NCBI RefSeq assembly: GCF_019722725.1 | Contig: NZ_CP077941.1 | Location: 186,001-250,000 of the forward strand | DNA: 64,000 bases | DNA from: Vreelandella profundi | Lineage (GTDB): Bacteria; Pseudomonadota; Gammaproteobacteria; Pseudomonadales; Halomonadaceae | Direction: 5' to 3' | Shown here: positions 1 through 9,869 of the stretch, piece after piece | Position numbering within the stretch: position 1 is the first letter of the stretch | Layout: the number at the start of each line of letters is the position of its first letter | Notes under the pieces: model-generated | The model's input: only the letters and a program-made list of their open reading frames with translations | Databases searched by the model: none | Told to the model about the DNA's origin: nothing | Program-made: the position numbers and the translations under genes

Positions 1-982
1 AACGGGCTAGCTGCGCCATGCTGTCGCGATAAGGGCTGGGCGGTAGAGCGTTCAATTGCTCAAGGGCTTTGGCGGCCATTTCTTCGGCGCGCTGGCGGGT
101 GTAGTCAAGCGCGCCGGTGGCATGAACAATTTCCAGTACGGCGTCTAGCTGCTCAAGCCCGCCTTGGCGAATCACCTGGCGAATAAGCTTGGCCTGCTCT
201 GGAGTGCCTTGCTCCATGGCGTGAATCAGCGGCAGCGTCGGCTTGCCTTCGGCCAGGTCGTCGCCGACGTTTTTGCCCATGGCATCAGCGTCGCCCTGAT
301 AATCCAGCAGGTCATCAATCAGTTGAAACGCGAGACCCAGATAGCGGCCATAATACTGAAGCGCGTGCTCTTGTTCGGGAGTGGCCTGGGCCAGCACGGC
401 ACCGCTGTGGGAAGCCGCCTCAAACAGCATGGCGGTTTTACCCAAAATGGTCTCGAAGTAGTCCGCCTCAGAAATGCTGGGATTACCAATGTTGGTGAGC
501 TGCAGCACTTCTCCTTCGGCGATGATGCAGGTGGCGCCGGAAAGAATCGACATGATGCGAAGTGAGCCCACGTCGACCATCATTTGAAAGGAGCGAGCAT
601 AGAGAAAGTCACCCACCAACACCGACGGCGCATTGCCCCAGGCATCGTTAGCGGTTTTCTTGCCCCGGCGCATGTGTGATTCATCAACCACGTCATCATG
701 CAGCAGCGTCGAGGTATGCATAAACTCAATCAGCGTGGCCAACGGGATGTGTTTATCGCCGGTATAGTCGAGTGCGCGCGCGGCTAAAAGCGCCAATAGA
801 GGACGCAGGCGCTTACCGCCACTTTCAATGATGTACTGGCCGATGGTTTCGACCAGCGGCACTTTAGACGTGAGCTGCTCAATAATTGTCCGATTGACGG
901 CTGCGAAGTCATCGGCCACCACGGCGTGCAGCGGTGAAGGCGTTGGGCTGACGGGTTGGGCTGAGGAGACGTTAGCGGTCAT
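1..982 (-). CDS. ispB: Octaprenyl diphosphate synthase, 3' end cut by window
   Basis: Trans-polyprenyl diphosphate synthase that extends farnesyl diphosphate with isopentenyl units to make the ubiquinone side chain. The protein begins MTANVSSAQPVSP and carries the two aspartate-rich motifs of the family, HDDVVDES about 85 residues in and LIDDLLDY in the second half, plus the GGKRLRPLLAL signature near residue 50. About 327 codons are present and the frame is still open at base 1 (last residues SMAQLAR), so only the last few residues should be missing. It is divergent from rplU-rpmA-obgE, the usual gammaproteobacterial arrangement. Confidence 0.96.
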   Translation of the reverse strand, partial: MTANVSSAQPVSPTPSPLHAVVADDFAAVNRTIIEQLTSKVPLVETIGQYIIESGGKRLRPLLALLAARALDYTGDKHIPLATLIEFMHTSTLLHDDVVDESHMRRGKKTANDAWGNAPSVLVGDFLYARSFQMMVDVGSLRIMSILSGATCIIAEGEVLQLTNIGNPSISEADYFETILGKTAMLFEAASHSGAVLAQATPEQEHALQYYGRYLGLAFQLIDDLLDYQGDADAMGKNVGDDLAEGKPTLPLIHAMEQGTPEQAKLIRQVIRQGGLEQLDAVLEIVHATGALDYTRQRAEEMAAKALEQLNALPPSPYRDSMAQLAR

Positions 983-1309
983 TGGATCCGTTCATCGCGG
1001 CAGGTGGAGGCGGTAAGTGCCGCCCGTAGTTATGTCATTCGTTATGGTGATGCGTGGGGCTCATGCTATGGCGCTGCCTGTTGGGCGTCAAGGCGCGCTC
1101 AGCAGTGACGGCTTCTCCCAGCCATTGACGAGTACAGGTAGTCTTGTGGTAAGAGGAGATAGTCGTTATAATCCGCGACCCACTCATCATGCTCCCTGTC
1201 AGATGGCTCCAGAAGGGGCGCCACTCGCAGCAGGTCGATAAGAGCGGAAGGCGATGAGCGCTGGTTACGCGGGGCGTAATTGGCATTAACGACAAGTCCG
1301 GAGAGCGAC
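983..1309. other. Intergenic region between ispB and rplU
   Basis: This 327-bp divergent spacer holds no convincing gene; short frames in it lack a ribosome site and family character. It contains the likely rplU promoter (1144-1172) and therefore a ribosomal-operon leader of roughly 130 nt. Confidence 0.7.
1144..1172 (+). promoter_or_regulatory. Sigma-70-type promoter for rplU-rpmA
   Basis: TTGTGG at 1144-1149 and a perfect TATAAT at 1167-1172 are separated by 17 bp, pointing toward rplU. The assignment rests on motif and spacing only. Confidence 0.6.
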
Positions 1310-1621
1310 ATGTACGCAATTATTAAAAGCGGTGGCAAACAGTACCGCGTTCAAGAAGGTCAGACCCTCAAGCTCGAAAAAATCGAAGTCGCTACGGGCG
1401 AAACGATTGAGTTTGATGAAGTGCTGATGGTTGCAGACGGCGATGACTTCAACATTGGCGCGCCAATGATTGGCGGCGCTAAAGTCTCTGCCGAAGTGGT
1501 TTCCCACGGCCGTGGCGATAAAGTGACGATCATCAAGTTCCGTCGCCGTAAGCACAGCATGAAGCGTCAGGGCCACCGTCAGTGGTTCACTGAAGTCAAA
1601 ATTACCGGAATTTCCGCGTAA
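1310..1621 (+). CDS. rplU: 50S ribosomal protein L21
   Basis: Ribosomal protein L21 of the large subunit, which binds 23S rRNA. The 103-residue protein begins [14 protein letters not shown], the standard L21 start, and contains the basic stretch [15 protein letters not shown] that contacts rRNA. I chose the ATG at 1310 over an in-frame upstream start at 1280 because L21 proteins begin with MYAVI/MYAII. It is followed after 29 bp by rpmA, and the pair forms the usual L21-L27 operon. Confidence 0.98.
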   Translation: MYAIIKSGGKQYRVQEGQTLKLEKIEVATGETIEFDEVLMVADGDDFNIGAPMIGGAKVSAEVVSHGRGDKVTIIKFRRRKHSMKRQGHRQWFTEVKITGISA

Positions 1622-1650
1622 GCGGTTAGTCCCTTTAGGAGGTTTTTGCA

Positions 1651-1908
1651 ATGGCTCATAAGAAGGCAGCTGGCTCCACGCGTAACGGTCGCGATTCCGA
1701 GTCTAAACGCTTAGGTGTGAAACTGTTCGGTGGCCAATCGGCGACTGCGGGTAACATCATCGTGCGTCAGCGCGGCACGCGTTTCCACGCTGGCACAGGC
1801 GTTGGCCTAGGCCGCGATCACACGCTGTTCGCGCTGAGCGACGGTTTTGTGAAATTTGAGACCAAAGGTCCCAAAAACCGTAAGTTCGTTAGCATCGTTT
1901 CTGCATAA
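1651..1908 (+). CDS. rpmA: 50S ribosomal protein L27
   Basis: Ribosomal protein L27, whose N-terminus reaches the peptidyl-transferase centre. The 85-residue protein starts [16 protein letters not shown] and contains the family signature around [22 protein letters not shown] strong AGGAGG site lies just upstream of the ATG. It is co-transcribed with rplU and ends before a clear terminator at 1944-1970. Confidence 0.98.
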   Translation: MAHKKAAGSTRNGRDSESKRLGVKLFGGQSATAGNIIVRQRGTRFHAGTGVGLGRDHTLFALSDGFVKFETKGPKNRKFVSIVSA

Positions 1909-1943
1909 ACGAAAAGCGCGGCGCTAGATCGATGCTGCGTGAG

Positions 1944-1970
1944 AAAGCCCCGCTATGGCGGGGCTTTTTT
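1944..1970 (+). terminator. Rho-independent terminator after rpmA
   Basis: A 10-bp stem (AAAGCCCCGC pairing with GCGGGGCTTT) closes a short loop and runs into six T residues, separating rplU-rpmA from obgE. Confidence 0.9.
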
Positions 1971-2052
1971 GTCGGTTAAAACTCTTTTCGCATACGCTTT
2001 GCTACCACGATGGTGGATAAAAGCGCTGGTGAAAAAAAGTATTGCATATTAG

Positions 2053-3267
<1,215 letters not shown>

Positions 3268-3314
3268 CTTGGCAAAATAGCGTGACTCAGCTGAGGGTGT
3301 AAGATAGTAAGCTA

Positions 3315-3343
3315 ATAAGGGCTGCGTTCGCGCGGCCCTTATT
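3315..3343 (+). terminator. Stem-loop between obgE and proB
   Basis: AATAAGGGC and GCCCTTATT flank a GCG-TTCG-CGC tip, giving a long stem capped by a stable UUCG loop. The T-tract behind it is weak (TTGTGTCT), so it may attenuate rather than fully end obgE transcription before proB. Confidence 0.65.
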
Positions 3344-3365
3344 GTGTCTGATAAAGGTGGGGCGG

Positions 3366-4505
3366 ATGGAAAGTAACGAGCAAATTCTCGGACGCAGCGC
3401 ATTGAGTCGGGCGCGTCGAGTCGTGGTAAAGATCGGCAGTGCGCTACTGACTAACGATGGTCGCGGCCTGGACGAACCGGCCATTGGCGGCTGGGTGGAT
3501 CAAATCGCCGCCTTGCATCAGCGCGGTATTGAGGTGGTGCTGGTTTCCTCTGGCGCCGTGGCGGCGGGCATGGTGCGCCTTGGCTGGCAGGTGCGGCCCA
3601 GCGCGGTGCATGAGCTGCAAGCGGCGGCGGCGGTGGGACAAAACGGGCTTACCCAGTGCTATGAGCAGCATTTCGCGCGCCACAATATGCTCACGGCGCA
3701 GGTGCTGCTCACCCACGACGACCTTTCTAATCGCAAGCGCTACCTGAATGCACTGTCGGCGCTGCGCACGCTGGTGGAAATGCGCGTGGTCCCGGTGATC
3801 AATGAAAACGATACCGTGGTCACCGATGAGATTCGCTTTGGCGATAACGATACGCTCGGGGCGCTGGTTGCCAATCTTTTGGAAGCCGATGCGCTGCTGC
3901 TGTTGACCGATCAGGAAGGGTTGTTTGATGCCGACCCGCGGCATAACCCGAATGCTCAGATGATCGCCGAAGGGCGCGCCGACGACCCTCGCTTAGCGGC
4001 TGTTGCAGGCAGCGGCGGTGCGCTAGGGCGGGGTGGCATGAGTACTAAAGTGCGTGCGGCGCAGCTGGCGGCGCGCTCCGGGGCAGTCACTGTCATTGCG
4101 AGCGGGCGTCAGCCTGATGTTATCAATCGGATAATGGCGGGTGAGTCGCTGGGTACGCTGCTGCGCCCTGATCAGGTGCCTATCGCGGCGCGTAAGCGTT
4201 GGTTAGCGGGGCAGTTGCAGGTGCGCGGCACGCTGGTGCTGGATGCTGGCGCAGTTAAAGTGCTGCGTGACAAAGGCTCTAGCCTATTAGCCGTTGGCGT
4301 TCGCAGTGTGCAAGGCAGCTTTAAGCGTGGCGATATGGTGGTATGCGTGGACGAGCAGGGCGCATCGGTGGCCAAAGGCTTGGTGAACTACGGCGCTGAT
4401 GAGGCTCACCAGCTGGCGGGGCAGCCCAGCCATCAGATTGAAGCGATTCTTGGCTACGTTGAAGCCCACGAGCTGATTCACCGCGATAATCTTGTGGTTC
4501 TATAA
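3366..4505 (+). CDS. proB: Glutamate 5-kinase
   Basis: ATP-dependent phosphorylation of glutamate to glutamyl 5-phosphate, the first and feedback-controlled step of proline synthesis. The amino-acid kinase domain runs to about residue 260 ([47 protein letters not shown]), followed by a PUA domain near the C-terminus. The ATG at 3366 has an AAGGTGGGG ribosome site; a TTG start 24 bp upstream is possible but less likely. Proline is a compatible solute, which fits a halophile. The 3' end overlaps the convergent DUF1853 gene by 6 bp. Confidence 0.97.
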   Translation: MESNEQILGRSALSRARRVVVKIGSALLTNDGRGLDEPAIGGWVDQIAALHQRGIEVVLVSSGAVAAGMVRLGWQVRPSAVHELQAAAAVGQNGLTQCYEQHFARHNMLTAQVLLTHDDLSNRKRYLNALSALRTLVEMRVVPVINENDTVVTDEIRFGDNDTLGALVANLLEADALLLLTDQEGLFDADPRHNPNAQMIAEGRADDPRLAAVAGSGGALGRGGMSTKVRAAQLAARSGAVTVIASGRQPDVINRIMAGESLGTLLRPDQVPIAARKRWLAGQLQVRGTLVLDAGAVKVLRDKGSSLLAVGVRSVQGSFKRGDMVVCVDEQGASVAKGLVNYGADEAHQLAGQPSHQIEAILGYVEAHELIHRDNLVVL

Positions 4506-5507
4506 GCGAGCAGGCGGCGGTAAAGGCACTTGGTGCGGCCAGTCGTCAGGCACCAAAAAAACGCGCTCATAGCGGTGTTCATGTTGGTAATAGAGCATGA
4601 TCTGCTGAGGCGAGCGCCATGCGTGCACTCTATTGATGACGCCGGGCACCACTTCATCAAGGGGGCGAAAAACGCTGGGTAGCGGTGGCGCCAGCCAGTG
4701 CGGTTTTTCCAGCCAGGCTATCGTCGGTACTGACGCTGAGCTGGCGACAAGCGCAGGCCAGTCGCGACAGTAGCACCAGTAGCCACGGCGGTGGTTCGGC
4801 GTGGCGCCCGCTGGCGGTGGCATCTCTGTGTGCCAGGGCGTTTGCCAGGGATAGTACAGCACGCCCGGTATGGCTAGCCGCTGTGTTAACTGCTCACACA
4901 ACGTCAGTTTAGAGGCGCCCAGGTCGCGCGGCGCCAGCCAATGAGCCAGGGTTGCCAGCGCAGGCAGCGTTGTGGAAAGCGGTAGCTGGTGGCGCTGTAG
5001 ATGAGCACATTTAAGCGCTAGGCTGTCTGCCCCGCCAGGGCCAATCCAGCGGCTTTGGCTACGCAAGTCCCCAGGCCCTTCCGGCAAGCCCAGATAGAAC
5101 TTAATCGCCACTTCCAAATGTATCGGGGCCGGGTTGTCGCGGGTGCGATATAGCATATCCAGCTCGCCCAGCGTAATGCGCTGGCGAGTTATGCGTACGT
5201 TGTGCGCTAGCATGCGTGTGTTGGGGGCGTGATCGAGCAACGTGTGCCAAAGGCGTTCGTGATAATGCCCCATGCGATTGGCCCGCGACCCCGTTAAAGC
5301 TGTTAGCGAAGGTGTTGGGAGTTGGCGCAGCCAGGGCAAAAGCAAGTTTTCCAGCCCTAGTTCTTTAAGCGTTGGGCGGCCTGCGCAGGGAATCGGTGGC
5401 GTCATTTCAATAAGATCCGGCGTGGCGGCCAGCCAGGCTAAATCGCGCAGTGCTGCGTTGGGCAGCGTGTCGCCGTGGGTTGGGCCATCAATGTCTTTAT
5501 TGTGCAC
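4500..5507 (-). CDS. DUF1853 family protein
   Basis: A 335-residue protein of the uncharacterised DUF1853 family. The central segment [11 protein letters not shown] followed by [11 protein letters not shown] has the D...E-x-x-x-K spacing of a restriction-endonuclease-like fold, and [15 protein letters not shown] is a further conserved block. These features suggest a nuclease fold, but no activity is known to me. It is convergent with proB and shares its last 6 bp with it. Confidence 0.8.
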   Translation of the reverse strand: MHNKDIDGPTHGDTLPNAALRDLAWLAATPDLIEMTPPIPCAGRPTLKELGLENLLLPWLRQLPTPSLTALTGSRANRMGHYHERLWHTLLDHAPNTRMLAHNVRITRQRITLGELDMLYRTRDNPAPIHLEVAIKFYLGLPEGPGDLRSQSRWIGPGGADSLALKCAHLQRHQLPLSTTLPALATLAHWLAPRDLGASKLTLCEQLTQRLAIPGVLYYPWQTPWHTEMPPPAGATPNHRRGYWCYCRDWPALVASSASVPTIAWLEKPHWLAPPLPSVFRPLDEVVPGVINRVHAWRSPQQIMLYYQHEHRYERVFLVPDDWPHQVPLPPPARL

Positions 5508-5588
5508 GGCGGTCTCCTCAGTCTGCGGCTAGATTCGCTTCCTGCTGAGATCATTATGACGCTTGGCTATTGCCAGGGCTACAACGCA

Positions 5589-5613
5589 GCGGGCTCCCTT
5601 AAAGGGAGCCCGC
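5589..5613 (-). terminator. Palindromic terminator downstream of the split PepSY gene
   Basis: GCGGGCTCCCTT faces AAAGGGAGCCCGC, a near-perfect stem. It lies about 40 bp beyond the stop of the leftward PepSY-like gene and between convergent/tandem units. The T-tract is poor, so efficiency is uncertain. Confidence 0.6.
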
Positions 5614-5654
5614 AGGGCGGCTTCAAACACCGCTAATAGAGGTGATGCGAGGCG

Positions 5655-5930
5655 TTAGTCGCGATCAATCTCGCTGACTTGATCAGCGCCTTGGCGTACG
5701 CTGATTTCCAGCTCACGGCCATTTTCGTCGCTGCCTTCAACGTCGATCATGCCGCTTTTATCCATGTCGAGATCTTCAAACTCAACCATGCCTTCCTGGC
5801 TGGCAACATTCAGCGCTTGGCGAATATCGTCTTCGCTCATACCCCAGGCACCGGTGACCAGACGCTCGCGTTGCTCTTGCAGCGTTTCACCGTCATCTAG
5901 TGAGAAATCGATATCGGCATACCACTCATC
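5655..5930 (-). pseudogene. 3' half of the PepSY-like gene split by the island
   Basis: Codons 68-158 of a small secreted PepSY-like protein, starting at DEWYADIDFSL and ending QVSEIDRD. The start codon, signal peptide and first 67 codons are missing here and found 32 kb away at 38246-38446. Joining the two gives GWLD-DEWYAD and an open frame of exactly 158 residues. The intact relative at 29372-29848 is also 158 residues and reads GWLD-GEWFAD at the same place. The fragment has no promoter of its own and is presumably not expressed as a secreted protein. Confidence 0.92.
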
Positions 5931-5952
5931 GTACTGTTCTAAGGCCTAAAAA
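5931..5952 (+). repeat. Left terminus of the island
   Basis: GTACTG (5931-5936) is the hexamer not derived from this target. TTCTAAGG from 5937 is the inverted-repeat end, followed by GCCTAAAAA. Exact boundaries are inferred by reconstructing the split gene. Confidence 0.75.
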
Positions 5953-6831
5953 TTGAAGTTGCGTGAGTGAGTAAATATATAACGAATTGTTTTATATTAT
6001 ATATATGAAATTTTCATTAGTATTTTATGCACTGTTATATTAAAAAAAGTACCTTTAGCTGCTAATTTGTGGCTTTTTGCCTTTTTTGAGGCACTATAAA
6101 TCTTAACGCTAGCAGGACGAAATGCTGCACGGTTCAATGATACATACACAGGCGTCAGACCAGCGCTCAATGGACTCTTTGGCTAATCTGGATACCGAAG
6201 CGATTCACCCGCTGCCGTATAGATATACCTAAGCTTTAAGGGTGGAGCTGAGCAGCGATAAAACGTTACTTCAGGCTATCTCTTGCGCGTCGTATTCCGG
6301 CCATCTGCCTTTCTTGAGTGTTTGTTTGACCGCTTGTGGCTAGCATTTTCAGCATTGAACTCCCGATAGAGCTTTTCAGATCAAGCCCTTCACGCAAACT
6401 AATAATCGAAACCCTTTGCTTTGCATGAATTGAACTGTATTCAGCACATCGACTGTATCTCGACCCAAGCGATCAATGGCGTAGACTGCTAAACATCCCT
6501 TTCAAGCATATACTCTGCTAATTAAAAAAACTTGTTAGCTGCAACGCTTATAGAACCCCTGATGTTGCTTCCTCACTTTTCCGAACGCATATCAAAAAAT
6601 TGTCATGCAGTTTTGATATTTTTAAACAATGAACATATAAATGATGAAATGATCGCAACATTCAAAATGATGTTGAATCCATAATGTGACCGCGAAGAAA
6701 AAATGTGCAATGATTGTTGCTAAATTTATTTAATTCTCCGCACTGGATAATTCCGTCAACGCTTGCCCGATGTCCCAATACGCACAATATCGGCATAGGT
6801 GAATAATAAGTGTATGTTTTAATCAGCTTTT
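5953..6831. other. AT-rich left end of the island without intact genes
   Basis: Apart from the resolvase relic at 6262-6500 this 0.9 kb has no supportable gene. It is much more AT-rich than the host sequence and contains alternating A/T runs around 5977-6060. The promoter for the ATPase gene at 6832 should lie in 6640-6830, but I see no clean consensus. Confidence 0.6.
6262..6500 (-). pseudogene. Decayed serine recombinase (resolvase/invertase) fragment
   Basis: Reading leftward in two frames gives VYAIDRLGRDTVDVLNTVQ, then after a one-base shift GLDLKSSIGSSMLKMLATS and ERQMAGIRRARD. This is the conserved middle of resolvase/invertase catalytic domains (usual pattern YAIDRLGR...ERQxAGIxRAR). 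The N-terminal catalytic serine region and the DNA-binding end are absent and there are at least two frame breaks, so it is a relic. It lies near the left end of the island and may record an older insertion. Confidence 0.75.
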
Positions 6832-9483
6832 GTGGCTAACGCCAAGAATCTTGATCAGAAGAAAGAGGGAGCGCTGAGAATTGTTATGGGGGCAGTAAAC
6901 ATAGAATACAGCCGATACATGCTGTGGCTGCAAAATACAGATGCGGCGTCTGACGTCAAGCGGATAGCAAAATTAGCAGAAGGTAGCCTTGATGGATTAG
7001 CTCGAACGGTTAGTGCTGGGGGGCAGCGTGCGAAGCTTTTGGCACCGCTTCTACGCCAGAATCTATCGCTGACTGATGATAAAATTGAGCATGTTGAGCA
7101 CCAAGAGGCAGGTGGAGCGCTACCTTGGACTCGCCTCGAAAAACTTACCGTTGGACCATTCCGAGGATTTCGTTGGGAAGAGCAATTCGACCTGAACAAA
7201 TCTGTGGTGCTGTTTTATGGGCCGAATGGGAGCGGAAAAACAAGCCTTTGCGAAGCCATAGAGTATGCTCTCTTGGGTGATGTGGAAGAGGCATCTGCAA
7301 AGCGAATCGGCTCATTAGAAGGTTACTTTTCCAACATCCATGAAGCGGAATATTCCTCACCCCAGTTGTGGTCTGAAGGTGGCCAACTGGTGCATGCGAA
7401 CGAGGAACTGTTGCGCTTTGCGATTATCGAGAAGAATCGCATTGAGGGATTTGCACGCTTGGCCGCACGGCCACCTGCCCAAGCGAGCGCGATGATTGCC
7501 ACGTTGTTCGGGCTTGACAGTTTCAACGATTTCGTAAACAACTTTACCAATACCTTGGATAGCCAGCTACTCCTCGATAAGCCGAAAAGTAAGTTTATTG
7601 ATAGCCAAAGAGCTGCACTGGAAGAAGCCCGCAAGAAGGTCGACAACAAAGATGAGACCTTGAAAAAATTTGATGAAGAGCGGGAGAAAATCGCGAATGA
7701 TTTCCAGGCAGGGTATTCCTTTGAACAGTTAAGTAAGTTACTGGGTATTGCAGAGCCACCGGGAAGGTTGCAAGAGGTAACAAAGCTTCTAGAGGAGCAA
7801 GTTCCCGCTAAGTCTAGGATAGCCGGTTCCGAGCTGATTCGGTTACGCCGTTCATTTCACGCGAAAATGGGAGCTCTTGCCGACTGTGCTAAGCAGCTAG
7901 AACATCGAGCGGAAGAGTTGTCATACCGCGACTTGTACAATGCGGTTTTGGCTCTGGAAGAAGAGTCGAATGACAAGTGTCCGGCTTGCGATACTCCTTT
8001 AGACAGAGCCGAAACTAACCCTTTTGAGCGGGCGACTTATGGACGTGAATTGTTAAAAGATTTGGCAACCCTCGAAAGAGAAAAAGAAGGGCTTCTTGAA
8101 GAGCGTAATAGACTATCGTTACAGGCTAGGCAGGCTCTGACTACTGCTGACAGCCACCATGCGCTAAATACGCCAGCCCTTAAAAATGTGATTGACTGGG
8201 TCCGAAGTGGTGAGCATACCCCAATATGGGAAGTGGAGATTGACGCCGCCGTTTGGCGCGAATTGTTACGAGCCATCCGAAAAATGGAAAGGCGAGATGT
8301 TGAAATTCAGGAGCGATTGGAGCAGCAACAAGAGCTCGTAGATGAGCGCAAACGGTTGGAAAAGGCCAAAGAAAAATTAACAGCGCTAGATGGAAGACAG
8401 GCACAGTACCAAGAACAAATAGCTGAAGAACAGGCGTTAATCGACAATTTCGACGAAGCTAACGCGGCCTTGCTTAAAGAGGTAGAGCAAGAGGAAGAGC
8501 AGCATAAGTTAGAGCTGCGGATACAGGCCGCTTATGCCGACTATCTGGAGGGTATCCGACTTTATAGAGACCAACTTCCAGAAGGCTTGCTAGCGGAATT
8601 GAATGAAACGACACGTGATCTTTACAATCAGATCAATGCTGACGATCACGAAAACGATAAGCTCAATGAATTGATCCTACCTCTTCGTGGAGGGGAGCGC
8701 ATTCAAGTTTCTTTTCGCGGTTCGCCCGATAAAATGCACAATGCCCTGCAGGTGTTGAGTGAAGGCCACCTGCGTTGTCTCGGGTTGGCTATTCTACTGG
8801 CAAAAAATATAAAGCTTGACCTTCCATTTATGGTATTCGATGACGCCGTGAATGCGATTGACCACGATCATCGGGCTGGCATTCGTTCAACAATATTTGG
8901 TGACCCTCGTTTTCAGGCCAAGCAGATATTATTAACAAGCCATAGCAATGAGTTTATAAAAGATATTCATAACCAATTGGGACCTCAATCCTCTAGGCTT
9001 TATGTCCTCAGCCATCATGCCGGTGACCACCAGCCTATTGTTCAGGGTGGAAGTGATCGACATTACCTCGTACGTGCGCGAGAGCGGCTCGATGATGGCG
9101 ACCACAGGCAATGCTTGGCTTCTTGTCGTCAATCGCTTGAAAATTTAACGGCTAGACTTTGGAAGGCGCTGGCGAACAAATCGCAGGAGCTCGGACATCT
9201 CTCGCTGGATCTCCGCTCTCCCACGAGCAGACCTGAACTAAGAAATCTCACAATGAAAATTGAAAAGAGCATTCAGCGTGGTCGGGAGCAGGGTAAACTG
9301 AATAATGAGACATGGGCTAGGAGACACGAAGGGGTTGAGGAAATCTTGAAGGTCCCTGAAAGCCACTTAGCTTGGCAATATCTAAACAAAGGGACCCATG
9401 ACGAAGAGGATAGGGAGGATTTCGAGTTCCAAGTCGTTCGTCAAGTCTTTCGCGCACTTGAAAAGATTAGCCAAACCTTTTGA
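6832..9483 (+). CDS. Rad50-like zinc-hook ATPase with C-terminal HEPN-like domain
   Basis: An 883-residue SMC/Rad50-type ATPase. Walker A GPNGSGKT is at 130-137, long coiled-coil arms follow, and a CPAC zinc hook is near 383-386. A second coiled coil leads to an ABC signature-like LSEGHLRCLGLA, Walker B FMVFDDAVNAIDHDH near 666, and a switch histidine in LLTSHSNEF. After the ATPase, roughly the last 130 residues (SCRQSLENLTARLWKAL ... YLNKGTHDEEDRE) resemble HEPN/DUF4145-type helical domains. The start is GTG at 6832, with no good ribosome site; ATG 6886 is an alternative. It is a single gene without an obvious partner. The architecture recalls phage-defence SMC ATPases such as RloC or Lamassu LmuB, but the effector part does not let me name a system. 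Confidence 0.8.
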   Translation: MANAKNLDQKKEGALRIVMGAVNIEYSRYMLWLQNTDAASDVKRIAKLAEGSLDGLARTVSAGGQRAKLLAPLLRQNLSLTDDKIEHVEHQEAGGALPWTRLEKLTVGPFRGFRWEEQFDLNKSVVLFYGPNGSGKTSLCEAIEYALLGDVEEASAKRIGSLEGYFSNIHEAEYSSPQLWSEGGQLVHANEELLRFAIIEKNRIEGFARLAARPPAQASAMIATLFGLDSFNDFVNNFTNTLDSQLLLDKPKSKFIDSQRAALEEARKKVDNKDETLKKFDEEREKIANDFQAGYSFEQLSKLLGIAEPPGRLQEVTKLLEEQVPAKSRIAGSELIRLRRSFHAKMGALADCAKQLEHRAEELSYRDLYNAVLALEEESNDKCPACDTPLDRAETNPFERATYGRELLKDLATLEREKEGLLEERNRLSLQARQALTTADSHHALNTPALKNVIDWVRSGEHTPIWEVEIDAAVWRELLRAIRKMERRDVEIQERLEQQQELVDERKRLEKAKEKLTALDGRQAQYQEQIAEEQALIDNFDEANAALLKEVEQEEEQHKLELRIQAAYADYLEGIRLYRDQLPEGLLAELNETTRDLYNQINADDHENDKLNELILPLRGGERIQVSFRGSPDKMHNALQVLSEGHLRCLGLAILLAKNIKLDLPFMVFDDAVNAIDHDHRAGIRSTIFGDPRFQAKQILLTSHSNEFIKDIHNQLGPQSSRLYVLSHHAGDHQPIVQGGSDRHYLVRARERLDDGDHRQCLASCRQSLENLTARLWKALANKSQELGHLSLDLRSPTSRPELRNLTMKIEKSIQRGREQGKLNNETWARRHEGVEEILKVPESHLAWQYLNKGTHDEEDREDFEFQVVRQVFRALEKISQTF

Positions 9484-9551
9484 CACCAGCTTAGAAGCTT
9501 GGCCGCTGAAATTGAATGCAACAACTGAGCATTCAGCTAAGGTTTTCCCTC

Positions 9552-9866
9552 ATGTCATACGTCGAACTCAGCATTGACGAGCGTGTCAGCATCCAGTTAG
9601 GCCAAGCCCTTCGAATGAGCCAACGGCATATCACCCGACTCCTAGGGCGAGCCTCCTCGACGATTTTTCGTGAAATACGTCGCTATCAAAAGGTTCAGGA
9701 TACCTACTTTGCACAGCATGCCCAACAGCAACGAGATTGACGGCGAGCCCTCATCTCCCCAAGCGTATACGCATGCCAGGCTCCGAGAGTTTTGAACTCA
9801 TCGTTCATATGTTGTGACGACGGTTGTCTGGTATTTCAGCGCTATTTTTTAGGGAGTTACCAGGCA
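9552..9866 (+). pseudogene. IS30-family transposase, N-terminal remnant
   Basis: MSYVELSIDERVSIQLGQAL and HITRLLGRASSTIFREIRRY form the HTH_38 DNA-binding start of IS30 transposases. The frame stops at 9740. A shifted frame continues with FELIVHMLRRRLSGI, matching the next IS30 segment, before the homology ends about 9866. The DDE catalytic domain is missing and no inverted repeats were found, so it cannot move. Confidence 0.75.
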
Positions 9867-9869
9867 AAG

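Noticed and set aside
164..565. Rightward 133-residue frame over ispB
   Set aside because: Antisense to a clear IspB coding frame with both aspartate-rich motifs; no family character of its own.
6832..9483. RloC assignment for the zinc-hook ATPase
   Set aside because: The anticodon-nuclease Arg-Glu-His arrangement of RloC/PrrC is not recognisable in the C-terminal part.
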